Assembly (NCBI RefSeq): GCF_003182255.1
Contig: NZ_QGTQ01000013.1
Coordinates: 101,632 to 165,631 of the forward strand
Direction of reading: 5' to 3'
DNA: 64,000 nucleotides
From: Paenibacillus cellulosilyticus
GTDB lineage: Bacteria; Bacillota; Bacilli; Paenibacillales; Paenibacillaceae
The position numbers and the translations under genes were made by a program. Shown one piece after another: positions 7,424-16,573 of the stretch. Each line of letters opens with the position of its first letter. Position 1 is the stretch's first letter. The notes under the pieces are model-generated. The model ran no database searches, was not told the origin of the DNA, and was given only the letters and a program-made list of their open reading frames with translations.

Positions 7424-9276
7424 GCGCTGGCCCCCTCCTTCATCATGCTCGTTTCTTGAAATGTTCCCATCTGAATAACAATTCGTGTCCCTTGTCCTTC
7501 TGTGGAATAGATATCGATACCGTAGCTGGCTCCATACAGCAGCTTAATCCTCTTCTCGACGTTCGCCATGCCTGTCGAGCGCACTTTGCCAGACCTAATG
7601 CCATCGATATGCTCTCTTGAAATCCCAACCCCATTGTCCTCAACGGAGAAAATGACGCGATCCTCGTCGATCCAGCCTTTGACCGCAATGATGCCGCCTT
7701 CCTCCATCTCAGCAAGCCCATGGATGATGGCATTCTCAACGAATGGCTGAAGGAACAGCTTCGGTACATTCATATTATGAAGTCGTTCATCCACCTCATA
7801 GGTGATGGTGAACAGATTCTCGAATCGAGAAGCCATTATATACATATACTTGTCCAGCCAGCCCAGATCGGTCTGCAGCGGCCATGTCTCGTCCTTATTG
7901 CGCGTTGTCGTCTGCAGCATCTCGGCAAGGCTAAGCATAATGCGGCTCATCTCAGTCTGATTGTTCTCCACGGCAATCCAATACAATGTCGTAAGCGTGT
8001 TATATAGAAAATGTGGGTTAAGCTGCAAATTGAGCGCCATCAGCTCCGCTTCTTTTTGCCGCAGCAGGGAAGCATAGTTCTCCTCAATGAGCGTCTGAAT
8101 GCGTACATTCATCCCGTTAAAGGTTCGGACGAGCTCGCCAATCTCGTCATGTCCGCGTTCAGGTACATGAACCTGGAACTGACCGCGTTCCATCATCTTC
8201 ATCGCTTTACGCAGTCGGATGATCGGCTTCGTAATCATAATCGACAGCAGATAAGCAAGAATAGCGGAAACGATCAGCATAATAGCAAGGAACACGATGG
8301 AATACGAACGTATCGCCTTCAGCTCCTGCAGCGCATCGGCAACCGGCACCTCAATATACGAGATCCAGCCCGTGCTCTCCATCTGACTGTAGCTGATCAG
8401 CATTTTCTGCCCGTTAATTACTTGCTGCATGCTGCCGCGCTTATTCACCGCCGCCGCATCGAACCATGAAGGCTTCCGCTCCGCGATTGGGTCGCCTGCA
8501 GAGCTGACGACGGAGTCGCCGTCCTTGTTCAGAATGCCGTAGGACAGATGCGTCAAGTTGCTCTTCTGCGCATATTCAGTGAACAATCTCCCGATGAATT
8601 CAGGTGTTAAGCTGACCATCAGCACGGGCCGTTTGATGCCTTGCGGCATGGTGCGGAAGATTCCCTTCTCATCGATAAAGGTCAAATTGAGTTCTTTCAC
8701 GGCTGAGATGAGCCGATCGAACTCGAACGACAGATCGTTCATCCCCTCTTCTTGGAAGGTGTCTGCATACGAATACGTCGGAACCCAGGCCAAGTCGCCT
8801 TGGCTCTCAATGGAAGCTCGATACAGCTTGGAAGAAAAGAAATTATCCGGCGCAACGAACATCCGCACCGTGTTGCCGAACGTAAATTCAGGCGTAACGA
8901 TGAAGGAAGAATAAATGTCGTCGCTGCCGAAATATTTGAACAAAATATTCGTGATCTTACGATCTGCAATAACGAGCGACTCGCTATCGTACGATTTCAC
9001 ATCAATAATGGCCTGGTACAGCTCATTGTCAATCGGGAGCACTTCGCTCTTGTCGCGAATGTCTCGCAGCTTCTCGTCCAGCAGCTGGTTGTTGTTCATC
9101 ACAACATTGCCTAGACTCTCCTGCACGTTCCGCAGCATGTTGCTGGCGCTAATCTGATAGTAGGTGAAGCCGAGTATAATTATAATGAAGCTGACGAGTA
9201 AAAAATAAGATATAAACAGTTTAAGACGGAATTTGACATTACCTGTCCATTCCGTCATTTGTCTAAATATAGGCAT
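7420..9276 (-). CDS. YesM-type membrane sensor histidine kinase
   Basis: 618 residues. A first membrane helix (ISYFLLVSFIIIILGFTYY, about 18-36) and a second (IVFLAIMLIVSAILAYLLSI, about 300-320) enclose a large extracellular sensor domain. A HAMP linker follows (TKPIIRLRKAMKMMERGQF), then the His-kinase domain with phospho-acceptor motif LNPHFLYNTL and an ATPase domain with NAIIHGL and VEDNGVG. This family pairs with YesN-type regulators and usually responds to carbohydrates or cell-wall signals. The regulator gene ends 21 bases upstream and the lipoprotein gene overlaps the 3' end, giving one operon. Confidence 0.93.
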   Translation of the reverse strand: MPIFRQMTEWTGNVKFRLKLFISYFLLVSFIIIILGFTYYQISASNMLRNVQESLGNVVMNNNQLLDEKLRDIRDKSEVLPIDNELYQAIIDVKSYDSESLVIADRKITNILFKYFGSDDIYSSFIVTPEFTFGNTVRMFVAPDNFFSSKLYRASIESQGDLAWVPTYSYADTFQEEGMNDLSFEFDRLISAVKELNLTFIDEKGIFRTMPQGIKRPVLMVSLTPEFIGRLFTEYAQKSNLTHLSYGILNKDGDSVVSSAGDPIAERKPSWFDAAAVNKRGSMQQVINGQKMLISYSQMESTGWISYIEVPVADALQELKAIRSYSIVFLAIMLIVSAILAYLLSIMITKPIIRLRKAMKMMERGQFQVHVPERGHDEIGELVRTFNGMNVRIQTLIEENYASLLRQKEAELMALNLQLNPHFLYNTLTTLYWIAVENNQTEMSRIMLSLAEMLQTTTRNKDETWPLQTDLGWLDKYMYIMASRFENLFTITYEVDERLHNMNVPKLFLQPFVENAIIHGLAEMEEGGIIAVKGWIDEDRVIFSVEDNGVGISREHIDGIRSGKVRSTGMANVEKRIKLLYGASYGIDIYSTEGQGTRIVIQMGTFQETSMMKEGASA

Positions 9277-9297
9277 CGGTCGGGTAGCCTCGATTCA

Positions 9298-10911
9298 TCA
9301 AGATGAGAACATGCGGCGAAACTCGTCCGGCGGATAGAGATACAGCTTTTTGAACACCTTGTTGAAATATTTAATGTCCTTATAGCCAACCTGCTTGGCA
9401 ATGTCCGAAACCTTCAAATCCGATTGCAGCAGCATGCTGCGCGCCTTCTGCATGCGGCTTTTGACGAGGAAATCCGTAAACGATTGGCCAAAATGATTTT
9501 TGAACAAGATGCTGAAATACGATGAGTTGTAATAAAACCGCTGTGCGACCGTTTCAAGCCCCAAATCCTCGTGCAAATTGTCCTCCAGGTACTCCTTACA
9601 CTTCTGCATAATGAGCTCGCTTCGCGAAGACTTGTCCTTCTTCATCTGCACGATAATATCACTGAGCAGCTGAACGGCAATAACGACAGTCTCGCGCAGC
9701 GTATCCGCTTCCATGATCTCACGGTCGATCCGGTCCGCAATCTGACGATGCATCTCATCACCGATGACAAGCTCCGCCCGCTTCATACAGGTAAGCAGCA
9801 GCTGAATCGCACTGCATTTCATCCGGAAGGGTGTCGGGTAGCCTGCTGCAATCCGCTCCATCATGGCTCGAAGCGCGTCGCAAGCCTGCTCCAAACTTCC
9901 GGCAGTTACGGCTTCTTCTAGTGCTGTCGTGTCTTTGACCGCAATCATCGACGTTGGCGCCTGACGAAGCAGCTGCTCAAGTTCTTTCGCTGCAACCCAC
10001 ATGCCCTCTGGCGAGTAATAAAGATGCGCCAACGCGCTCTTCGCCGAATCGCAGCAATTGCGGATGTCGCGCTCCAAGCTCATCGTATCCAGGCCGATGC
10101 CTACACCAACTGAACGGTTATAGATGCCTTCAAGCTGCGAGAGTGAAGTACGCAGGCGCGCAAGTCCCGTTTGGCTCGATTCGTGGTCTTTCCATTCGAT
10201 GACGGTATAGAGCCGTTCCCTCTCATGCTCAGGTGAAAGAACGAGCGTATTCGCATAAGGAGCTAGCGACTGCGTAATCGCGCGCTTCAGCATGCTTCTC
10301 CACTCGCGGTCGCTGTCCTTCGTACTGCCGGACTTCGTCTCCGCGATCAGAACCGTTCCATGCCCCGCGAATGTCGTATGACTGCGAAGCTCGATTTGTT
10401 CGGATACGGATAGCTCCTCTGTCATCCATTTATAGACGAGATGCTCAACATAAACAGGTTTCGTATGCGCCAGCTGATTCGTGAGGCTTTCCGCCTCTGT
10501 ATGATGACTGATCTCTTTGGCGATCTGCTTTTCCAAGTCTTCTAATAGCGGCTGAAGATGATCCGTGCTCACTGGCTTCACAAGATAATCATTTGCGCCT
10601 AGCCGCAGCGCTTGCTGTGCTAAACCAAATTCGTGGAATACGCTTACAAAAATGACTTTGGTTCGTCGTTTCAACGAAATCGTGTTCAGCGACTCCAGAA
10701 ATTCCATCCCATTCATGAGCGGCATCTGAATATCCGTGAACACGATATCCAATGCTCGGCTCTGCGTCATCTCCAGTGCTTCTTTGCCGTTCTTCGCTTC
10801 GTGAACGCGATAGTCCGGACGCAACGACCGCACCAATGCGGCCAAACCGCGCCGTTGCTTTGGTTCATCGTCAACGATCAACACTTCAAGTCCGCTTGTT
10901 GCTGCTGGCAT
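9298..10911 (-). CDS. YesN-type response regulator with AraC DNA-binding domain
   Basis: 537 residues. The N-terminal receiver (about 8-130) has the acidic pair VDDE, phospho-acceptor Asp in DIVFTDIQMP and the conserved Lys in YLVKP. A middle region of about 270 residues links it to a C-terminal AraC pair of helix-turn-helices (about 435-537; LGLETVAQRFYYNSSYFSI and VSDIAKQVGYKDIKYFNKVF). It is the first gene of the three-gene operon and the partner of the YesM kinase. Target genes are not evident; the next genes upstream are an ECF sigma pair on the same strand behind a terminator. Confidence 0.93.
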   Translation of the reverse strand: MPAATSGLEVLIVDDEPKQRRGLAALVRSLRPDYRVHEAKNGKEALEMTQSRALDIVFTDIQMPLMNGMEFLESLNTISLKRRTKVIFVSVFHEFGLAQQALRLGANDYLVKPVSTDHLQPLLEDLEKQIAKEISHHTEAESLTNQLAHTKPVYVEHLVYKWMTEELSVSEQIELRSHTTFAGHGTVLIAETKSGSTKDSDREWRSMLKRAITQSLAPYANTLVLSPEHERERLYTVIEWKDHESSQTGLARLRTSLSQLEGIYNRSVGVGIGLDTMSLERDIRNCCDSAKSALAHLYYSPEGMWVAAKELEQLLRQAPTSMIAVKDTTALEEAVTAGSLEQACDALRAMMERIAAGYPTPFRMKCSAIQLLLTCMKRAELVIGDEMHRQIADRIDREIMEADTLRETVVIAVQLLSDIIVQMKKDKSSRSELIMQKCKEYLEDNLHEDLGLETVAQRFYYNSSYFSILFKNHFGQSFTDFLVKSRMQKARSMLLQSDLKVSDIAKQVGYKDIKYFNKVFKKLYLYPPDEFRRMFSS

Positions 10912-11218
10912 GATGCGATCATCTCCTTCGACTGCTTGATCCGTTGAAAGAATCTACTCTTATTGTATGTTGAATCCATTTCATTGAAAATGCACAGAAG
11001 GGTGAAAATAATTGGAAAGGTCGACTGTTATTAGATCGTCATACCATCTATTAGCGGATGAAGACCAGACCGATACTCTATCTGCGCTGCATTCTATACA
11101 TTCGTGTGAATAACACAACAAACGTCCGTCTCTACGAGAACAGTAGGTTTATTTTCGATGATCCTTTCGAAACATGCAATAGTATGATTTTTAGAAAATC
11201 GGACTTCCTTTATAAGAA

Positions 11219-11240
11219 AACGCCCCTTGGAAGGGGCGTT
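11219..11240 (-). terminator. Terminator of the sigma-factor operon
   Basis: AACGCCCC-TTCC-type hairpin (arms 11219-11226 and 11233-11240) followed on the minus strand by TTTTCTTATA. It lies just past the stop at 11272. The rest of the 10912-11271 interval shows no gene. Confidence 0.8.
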
Positions 11241-11271
11241 AGATTTATAGTGCTGATTGTTGCATCCATAC

Positions 11272-12225
11272 TTATTTGGTTACTTCGACGACTATCGTAT
11301 CTAGGAGTCTTCCTTTTACATAAGGAAGCAACCGCCAGCGCCCTGCCTCAGGCAGTTCCATTGTGGTGATGGTATGTCGGTCAGCACCATTCAATTCACC
11401 ATCCAATGCATTCGCTGAGCTAATCGGATTGGAGGAATATACATCGATGATCTTGTCTGTACCTTGTTTTACTGCTTTAACCTCGAAAGGCCCGTTAAGA
11501 AGATCTTCGTCCCCCCAGAAATGCCACATATATTTCTGAGGTTTGTTAGCTGTGAACCCGGCATCAATGAATCCGACCTTTTGCTCTACGCCGCGCATCA
11601 GATAGGCTCCCGACCTGAATTCGGGCGAAACATCCCATGACGGCTCCTCTATTCGCAACTGCACGCTGCCATAAGGTCGATCATCCAATAACACCTGCAG
11701 CTCCCACATCCCCTCTAGCGGCAGCGCGAAGCTGACAGTATATCGTTCCAATCCCGAGTATCCTGAGCTGGGCTTCGTAATAACCTCACTAGACACCTCC
11801 TCCGCCGCTCCTGTCAATAGATGTACTGCACGGAGAGTTAATGTTCTGCCCATGAAGGTTTCTAACGGTTCTTCAAAATGAATCATATAGCCTGCAATTT
11901 CACCAGCTCTCGCATTCGGTTCTGGGTTTAAGGTAAATAATAGACGATCATTCTCATAATAAGAATTTTGTACCGCGGTCCCACTGTATCCTGTAGTTGT
12001 CGATTCACTCCATGGAAGAATCTCCACCTTACTGAGAAATAGCAGCCCAATACCAAGCGATGCAATGACCAACGGGACACATATGTTTCTTAACATTGGA
12101 ATACTTCTTCTATTCTTCCTACCTGTACGCTGCAATACATTTTCCTTGAACCTCGCTGTGAACCGATTACTGGAAAAAGGCGCTTCTGCCATTTTGTGAG
12201 CCCAATCTGGTTTTTCCTCGCTCAT
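11272..12225 (-). CDS. Single-pass membrane protein paired with an ECF sigma factor; possible anti-sigma or sensor
   Basis: 317 residues. About 45 cytoplasmic residues (basic, with KMAEAPFSSNRFTARFKENV) precede one membrane helix (ICVPLVIASLGIGLLFLSKV, about 48-67). The large extracellular part looks like two beta-rich modules and resembles the DUF4871-type proteins of Bacillus relatives. The start lies three bases after the sigma gene stop, so the two are cotranscribed. The topology fits a regulator that holds the sigma factor at the membrane, but I see no recognised anti-sigma zinc motif (HxxxCxxC). The DUF4871 link is from memory of family look and is not certain. Confidence 0.6.
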   Translation of the reverse strand: MSEEKPDWAHKMAEAPFSSNRFTARFKENVLQRTGRKNRRSIPMLRNICVPLVIASLGIGLLFLSKVEILPWSESTTTGYSGTAVQNSYYENDRLLFTLNPEPNARAGEIAGYMIHFEEPLETFMGRTLTLRAVHLLTGAAEEVSSEVITKPSSGYSGLERYTVSFALPLEGMWELQVLLDDRPYGSVQLRIEEPSWDVSPEFRSGAYLMRGVEQKVGFIDAGFTANKPQKYMWHFWGDEDLLNGPFEVKAVKQGTDKIIDVYSSNPISSANALDGELNGADRHTITTMELPEAGRWRLLPYVKGRLLDTIVVEVTK

Positions 12226-12228
12226 ACT

Positions 12229-12780
12229 CTACACCTCCTCACGAGATAGTATCCCGCTCATATATTTTTTAGCTCGATGTGATCTCGATTTAACCGTTCC
12301 TTCTGATACTTTCAACAGACTAGCGATTTCTTTATGCTTAAGACCATAATGATAATCAAGCACTAATACCTCTCTATATTTGCGAGGGAGCTGCATAACT
12401 GCATTCCAAACAGTTACGTTAGCGAGTCTGTCCATAACAACCTGTTCCGCAGCTGGTGCGGTTCCGCCCATCCATTTGTCGGTTAGTGTTACCTTACGGA
12501 TGAAGGCGCTTTGCAAATAATGCAGCGCTTTGTTTCTCGTGATCGTTAATAACCAGCCTTTGACCGAGCTATTTCCTCGAAAATCGTACAATCCGTTATA
12601 TGCGGCTATGAATACCTCTTGTGATATGTCGTCGGCAACATCAGATCGCTTCGTAATGAAATAGGCAAAGTTCCACACGTCATCCCCGAACGTATCCATT
12701 AATTCACGAAGCACGACACTCCGATCATAGCCATGCGCCAAATGCTTTAAGTAATCCCATTGTTCCGTCACAGCCTTCAC
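12229..12780 (-). CDS. ECF-type RNA polymerase sigma factor
   Basis: 183 residues, the standard ECF size. Region 2 carries the core-binding and -10 recognition helices (VWNFAYFITKRSDVADDISQ, about 35-54, then EVFIAAYNGLYDFRG). Region 4 carries the -35 helix-turn-helix (LPRKYREVLVLDYHYGLKHK then EIASLLKVSEGTVKSRSHRA, about 128-170). It directs RNA polymerase to a small set of stress or envelope genes and normally activates its own operon. The minus strand upstream has GGAACC about 16 bp from a CGGTC element (near 12800-12825), a possible self-recognised promoter, but this is weak. Confidence 0.92.
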   Translation of the reverse strand: MKAVTEQWDYLKHLAHGYDRSVVLRELMDTFGDDVWNFAYFITKRSDVADDISQEVFIAAYNGLYDFRGNSSVKGWLLTITRNKALHYLQSAFIRKVTLTDKWMGGTAPAAEQVVMDRLANVTVWNAVMQLPRKYREVLVLDYHYGLKHKEIASLLKVSEGTVKSRSHRAKKYMSGILSREEV

Positions 12781-12860
12781 CCCACTTAATAAGACCGAAG
12801 AATATACGTATTGGTTCCATATTTCAGGAAAATTACTTCATTGCATATACGGGTTAGATA

Positions 12861-12888
12861 CGGGAGGGCCATCCATTACGGATGGTCC
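12861..12888. repeat. 28-bp hairpin repeat, left copy (inverted partner at 14871-14898)
   Basis: The 28 bases are an exact reverse complement of 14871-14898. Each copy is itself a hairpin (GGCCATCC / GGATGGTCC with a short loop). The pair brackets the phosphotransferase and creatininase-like genes. This copy lacks a T tract. Confidence 0.8.
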
Positions 12889-12893
12889 AATAC

Positions 12894-12922
12894 AAAAACC
12901 GCCACTTGGCAGCAAGTGACGG
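12894..12922 (-). terminator. Terminator of the creatininase-phosphotransferase unit
   Basis: Ten-base arms (12899-12908, 12913-12922; one mismatch) with a GCAG-type loop, followed on the minus strand by TTTTTGT. It lies about 25 bp past the stop at 12948. Confidence 0.8.
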
Positions 12923-12947
12923 CAGCATTAACTACTATGTGCTGTTT

Positions 12948-13934
12948 CTAAAATCCATCGATTACAGATATTCCTCTCGCAATGCGCATTGTGCTGTCCC
13001 GCAAGAAATCCCGTGTCCACTCATCCGGCTGACTTAAATCCCAGCTCCGATGCATGCCAATGACGACAATAATCTCACGAAGTCTCAGGAACAGCTCCAA
13101 CTGCTCCCTCCAGCGGTCAGGCATATGAAGACCGGCAGCTGTGTATCCACGTTCGAAATGCACCATGAACTGTTCATACTGCTCCTTACGTTTGGACTTC
13201 GAGTCTTCCCCGAATACATACAATAGATAATAGAGCTGGATCGCGATGTCCTCGATATACCAGCTGTACTGGCATTCATCGAAATCGAAGAGCGTTATAC
13301 CCGCAGCTTCATCAACCATGAAATTACCTACACTAATATCGCCATGTATTAGACCAAAGGTTTGTGCTGTAACCGACAAGCTAGACAATTCCGTTCGAAT
13401 TGCTTCAAGAGCTTGAAGAGCTGGATGCTCTTGCGGCAAATAATCGTTAGCTCGCAGCAGGTATTCATTACTCTCCCATGTATGACGTTTAACCGAAGGC
13501 TCATACTGCATGGAAAGCTTATGAAGACGGCTCGTTATACGCCCGCATTGCTCATAAAGGGTGGGGTTATCGAGACATTCCGGATATCCGATTTTGCGAC
13601 CGGGAGCGAATTGGAAGGAAGATACGTAGAAATTGATTGACTCTCCTTCTATTCGTTCAAAATCTAGTCCGGCAGCCGAAGAAATTGAATTGGCTACCGA
13701 TAGTCCCTTGTCCGCTAGATAGCGGACCCAGTCGATCTCAGCGGCAAGTCCTTCTGGTGAGCGCAGCGTACCCGGCGTGAAGCGTAAAATATATTTTACA
13801 CCTTCACGGATATAGGTATAGATGAAGTTCTGAAAGCCTCCAATGAAAGATAATTCACTAAAGCTGACACCAAACCGCGCTGCGCCAGCTGTTACATGCT
13901 CGTCCAATAGCAATTGCTTTATTTTAGGATCCAT
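12948..13934 (-). CDS. APH/choline-kinase-fold phosphotransferase
   Basis: 328 residues with the kinase-like fold of aminoglycoside and homoserine/choline kinases. The catalytic loop is FGLIHGDISVGNFMV (about 192-206: HGD base, Asn for Mg) and the metal-binding motif is LFDFDEC shortly after. The N-terminal nucleotide lobe includes YILRFTPGTLRSPEG. It transfers phosphate from ATP to a small hydroxyl or amino compound, identity unknown. It follows the creatininase-like gene by 44 bases on the same strand and has its own terminator. Chromosomal members often act in metabolism rather than antibiotic resistance. Confidence 0.85.
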   Translation of the reverse strand: MDPKIKQLLLDEHVTAGAARFGVSFSELSFIGGFQNFIYTYIREGVKYILRFTPGTLRSPEGLAAEIDWVRYLADKGLSVANSISSAAGLDFERIEGESINFYVSSFQFAPGRKIGYPECLDNPTLYEQCGRITSRLHKLSMQYEPSVKRHTWESNEYLLRANDYLPQEHPALQALEAIRTELSSLSVTAQTFGLIHGDISVGNFMVDEAAGITLFDFDECQYSWYIEDIAIQLYYLLYVFGEDSKSKRKEQYEQFMVHFERGYTAAGLHMPDRWREQLELFLRLREIIVVIGMHRSWDLSQPDEWTRDFLRDSTMRIARGISVIDGF

Positions 13935-13978
13935 GTGCTCTCCTTGATCTCGTTGGATTCATTTCGTAAAGATTCAAG

Positions 13979-14734
13979 TCAAACTTCCGTTTTCCGACGA
14001 TAGCCTTCCTCGAGGATTTGTTTAAGTCCCTCTGTTCTCTTCTTAATAAACACGCTCCAGAAAATCTCGCCTTTCTCGGCCAGCTCTTCCGGTGAATAGA
14101 CGCCTTCCTCAAACCTCCCCCAGCAGCCATCCTCCGTCAGCTTGTCCCATCCCATATAATCGGCATAAAGACGATTGTCTGACGGGACCTCTGAGCCCAT
14201 GGATTGCGTCTTGACTAAATCAGGACAAAGCCACATTGCCGTACACACGGATAACAATCCGCCGTGAATTTCGTTTAGTCCTGTTAATCCCGCCGCTGCT
14301 ACCGCTTCTTCCCATGCAAGATGATTATGATGGTTTGCGGTAATTACGATAATTTCGGGGTATTTGTAATTGATGTGTTTAATGAATGCGCCTTCCCAAT
14401 AAGAGCCTCCATGCCCGGTGCAGACCACAAACTTACGAAACCCTTGTCTGACTAAATTGCAAACAATGTCTTCTAACATTGCGGTTAGTATGTTCGGGCT
14501 TACGGTGACAGTACCTTTGAAATTGGCATGCTCCTCCGAAGTATTGAACGGAATGGCAGGCAGCACATAGGCATTTAATTCGCGTCCGTATGCAGTCGCA
14601 TATAATTCAGCGATCAACGTATCTAGATGCATAGGCAAATACGGCCCAAATTGTTCCGTAGCACCAACGGATAGAATAGCCGTATCTATCCCGCTATCCC
14701 TAAGTTCTTTTGTTGTGTTTCTGTAGCTGAGTAT
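13979..14734 (-). CDS. Creatininase-family amidohydrolase with no canonical start codon
   Basis: The frame encodes a creatininase-family protein (metal-dependent hydrolase of cyclic or linear amides). The conserved N-terminal segment IDTAILSVGATEQFGPYLP (Glu and the later HLD as metal ligands) lies upstream of any ATG, GTG or TTG that could give a complete protein; the first such codons are TTG 14638 and ATG 14632, inside the active site. Downstream, VVCTGHGGSYWEGAF and EIHGGLLSVC are family motifs. The open frame starts after TAG at 14768-14770. The best-placed initiator is ATA at 14734, with AGGGG seven bases ahead, which gives a normal-length product of 251 residues. Either AUA is used or the start is mutated. 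Confidence 0.7.
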   Translation of the reverse strand: MLSYRNTTKELRDSGIDTAILSVGATEQFGPYLPMHLDTLIAELYATAYGRELNAYVLPAIPFNTSEEHANFKGTVTVSPNILTAMLEDIVCNLVRQGFRKFVVCTGHGGSYWEGAFIKHINYKYPEIIVITANHHNHLAWEEAVAAAGLTGLNEIHGGLLSVCTAMWLCPDLVKTQSMGSEVPSDNRLYADYMGWDKLTEDGCWGRFEEGVYSPEELAEKGEIFWSVFIKKRTEGLKQILEEGYRRKTEV

Positions 14735-14870
14735 ACGAACACCCCTAACGGTCGTTTTCTGTACAATCTACCAAATTGTACTATATACCATCAATAAATC
14801 ACTATATTATTCGATCGTTTACTTCCAAATCATTATAAATAAATGATTGAATGCGAGAGAAACTATGAAA

Positions 14871-14898
14871 GGACCATCCGTAATGGATGGCCCTCCCG
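14871..14898 (-). terminator. Terminator of the ba3 oxidase operon; right copy of the 28-bp inverted repeat
   Basis: Hairpin GGGCCATCC-ATTAC-GGATGGTCC on the minus strand followed by TTTC, about 30 bp past the cbaA stop. It is the exact inverted copy of 12861-12888. The 14735-14870 interval holds only the leader of the creatininase-like gene. Confidence 0.7.
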
Positions 14899-14924
14899 CC
14901 TCTAACCTTATTCTTCTCTCTCTA

Positions 14925-16562
14925 TCACCACGTCACATAACCCGGCGACTTGACCGTCGTCTGGAACATATCGATCAGCGGCAGCGTGTATGCGAACAGA
15001 ATGAGGACAACTGCAATGCCGACCCACAGCCCCCAGCGCTCCAAGTAGCGTGGCGTCTCCTCCGCTCCTTCCGCCGTTTCGCCGATTGGATACTCCGTCT
15101 CGCCTTTCGGACCACGCATCAGATTGTACACGATGTAAGCCAGAATCAGCAGACCGATGAACAAAATCATACCGCCGATCGCCATTGCCACATGGTATGG
15201 CATCCACAGAATCGCATCCGGATGATCATCGTATGTCGTGTAAGCTGTACGTCTTGGATCGCCCAGCAGGCCAACCGTATGCATGGAGCCGGACATGAAG
15301 AACATCCCGATGCACCAGCAGATCGTCTGCGCAATGCCCAGTCGGTTCATTCTCGCTGTCAGCACGCGGCCTGTAATATGCGGAATAAGCCAATACGTAA
15401 TGCCGAAAAACGTAAGTGCGACGCTGGTTGCAACTGTAAGGTGGAAGTGGCCTGTAACCCACAATGTATTATGGACGACTGCATTCATCTGGTTACTTGC
15501 GTTAATGATCCCGCCCGCTCCGGCCGGGATGAATACGAGCATGCCCATGAATGGCGCGAAGAAGCGAGCATCCTTCCACGGCAGCATTTTGAACCAACCG
15601 AACAGGCCTTTTGCACCTTTGGAACGACCATACAGCTCGAATGTAGCGAACAACGAGAAAGCCGTCATAAGCGATGGAATAATAACCATGAAGGTCAATA
15701 CGACCTGCGTGTATTTCCAGAAGCCGCTAATGCCGGGCTCCATCAGCTGATGGTGGAAGCCAACTGGTATTGAGAACAGCAGGAACAAAATGAACGACAT
15801 TCTCGCAAGCGAGTCGCTGAAGATTTTGCCTCCGATGATCTTCGGAATGATGACATACCAGCAAATGTACGCCGGCAGCAACCAGAAGTATACGAGCGGA
15901 TGGCCAAAATACCAGAACAACGTGCGGCTTAGGACAACGTTGACCGTATCCACCCAACCGAACGACCACGGAATGAGCTGAACGACGACTTCAACGGCAA
16001 CGCCGATCGTTGCGATTTGCCACAGCAGCATCGTTACGACTGACATATAGGCGAACAGCGGCGATACTTTGCCTTTATTCGTTTTGCGCCACGTCATGTA
16101 CTGACGGAATATACCGAAGCCGCTCAGCCAGCTGCCCACAACGACAAGCGCCAGCGCGATGTAGAACCAAGGGGATGCTTTCATCGGTGCGTAGAATGTG
16201 TAGAGCACCGTTGCTTTGCCGAGCAGGATGACGATAACGCCGATTACCGTACCGACCGACATCGTCCAGTAGCCGATCCATCCGAGCTTACGGGCTGACG
16301 GAAGCAGCTTGCCGCCCAGCGTATGCGACACGCCGGAATACAAGAAACCGATAATGAAGTAGGTTGTAAAAATAAGCGCCATCAGCACGCCGTGTGCCGT
16401 CAGCAGCTCGTAATACCCGATGTTCGCAGGCAAGGTGATCATCCCGCTTCGCACCGTTCCCTGCAGCATACCCGCAACGCCGCCAAGCAGCAGCGCGACG
16501 AATGCGAACAGGATGTGCGCGAGCACCAGCTTGCCATCCCTTCGATCAAAAGGTTGTTTCAT
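14925..16562 (-). CDS. cbaA: ba3-type (B-family) cytochrome c oxidase subunit I
   Basis: 545 residues with 12-14 membrane helices, the catalytic subunit of a heme-copper terminal oxidase. Heme and copper ligands are visible: His in TAHGVLM (about 56), the CuB His with the cross-linked Tyr partner in FGHPLVYFWLLPAY (about 235), the HH pair in FHHQLMEP (about 285), and the two heme-ligand His in HNTLWVTGHFHL (about 390). The GHPLVYFWLLP form is typical of the B family. It reduces O2 to water and pumps protons, usually at low oxygen. It is the last gene of the three-gene cba operon, 11 bases after subunit II, behind an Fnr-type promoter. Confidence 0.93.
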   Translation of the reverse strand: MKQPFDRRDGKLVLAHILFAFVALLLGGVAGMLQGTVRSGMITLPANIGYYELLTAHGVLMALIFTTYFIIGFLYSGVSHTLGGKLLPSARKLGWIGYWTMSVGTVIGVIVILLGKATVLYTFYAPMKASPWFYIALALVVVGSWLSGFGIFRQYMTWRKTNKGKVSPLFAYMSVVTMLLWQIATIGVAVEVVVQLIPWSFGWVDTVNVVLSRTLFWYFGHPLVYFWLLPAYICWYVIIPKIIGGKIFSDSLARMSFILFLLFSIPVGFHHQLMEPGISGFWKYTQVVLTFMVIIPSLMTAFSLFATFELYGRSKGAKGLFGWFKMLPWKDARFFAPFMGMLVFIPAGAGGIINASNQMNAVVHNTLWVTGHFHLTVATSVALTFFGITYWLIPHITGRVLTARMNRLGIAQTICWCIGMFFMSGSMHTVGLLGDPRRTAYTTYDDHPDAILWMPYHVAMAIGGMILFIGLLILAYIVYNLMRGPKGETEYPIGETAEGAEETPRYLERWGLWVGIAVVLILFAYTLPLIDMFQTTVKSPGYVTW

Positions 16563-16573
16563 TCATACTCCTC

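Noticed and set aside
12948..13934. Aminoglycoside resistance gene
   Set aside because: Only the general kinase-fold motifs are present; nothing points to antibiotic substrates, and many chromosomal relatives are metabolic.
14847..15773. A 308-codon plus-strand frame opposite cbaA
   Set aside because: His/Arg/Gln-rich antisense frame of a membrane protein gene, without independent signals.
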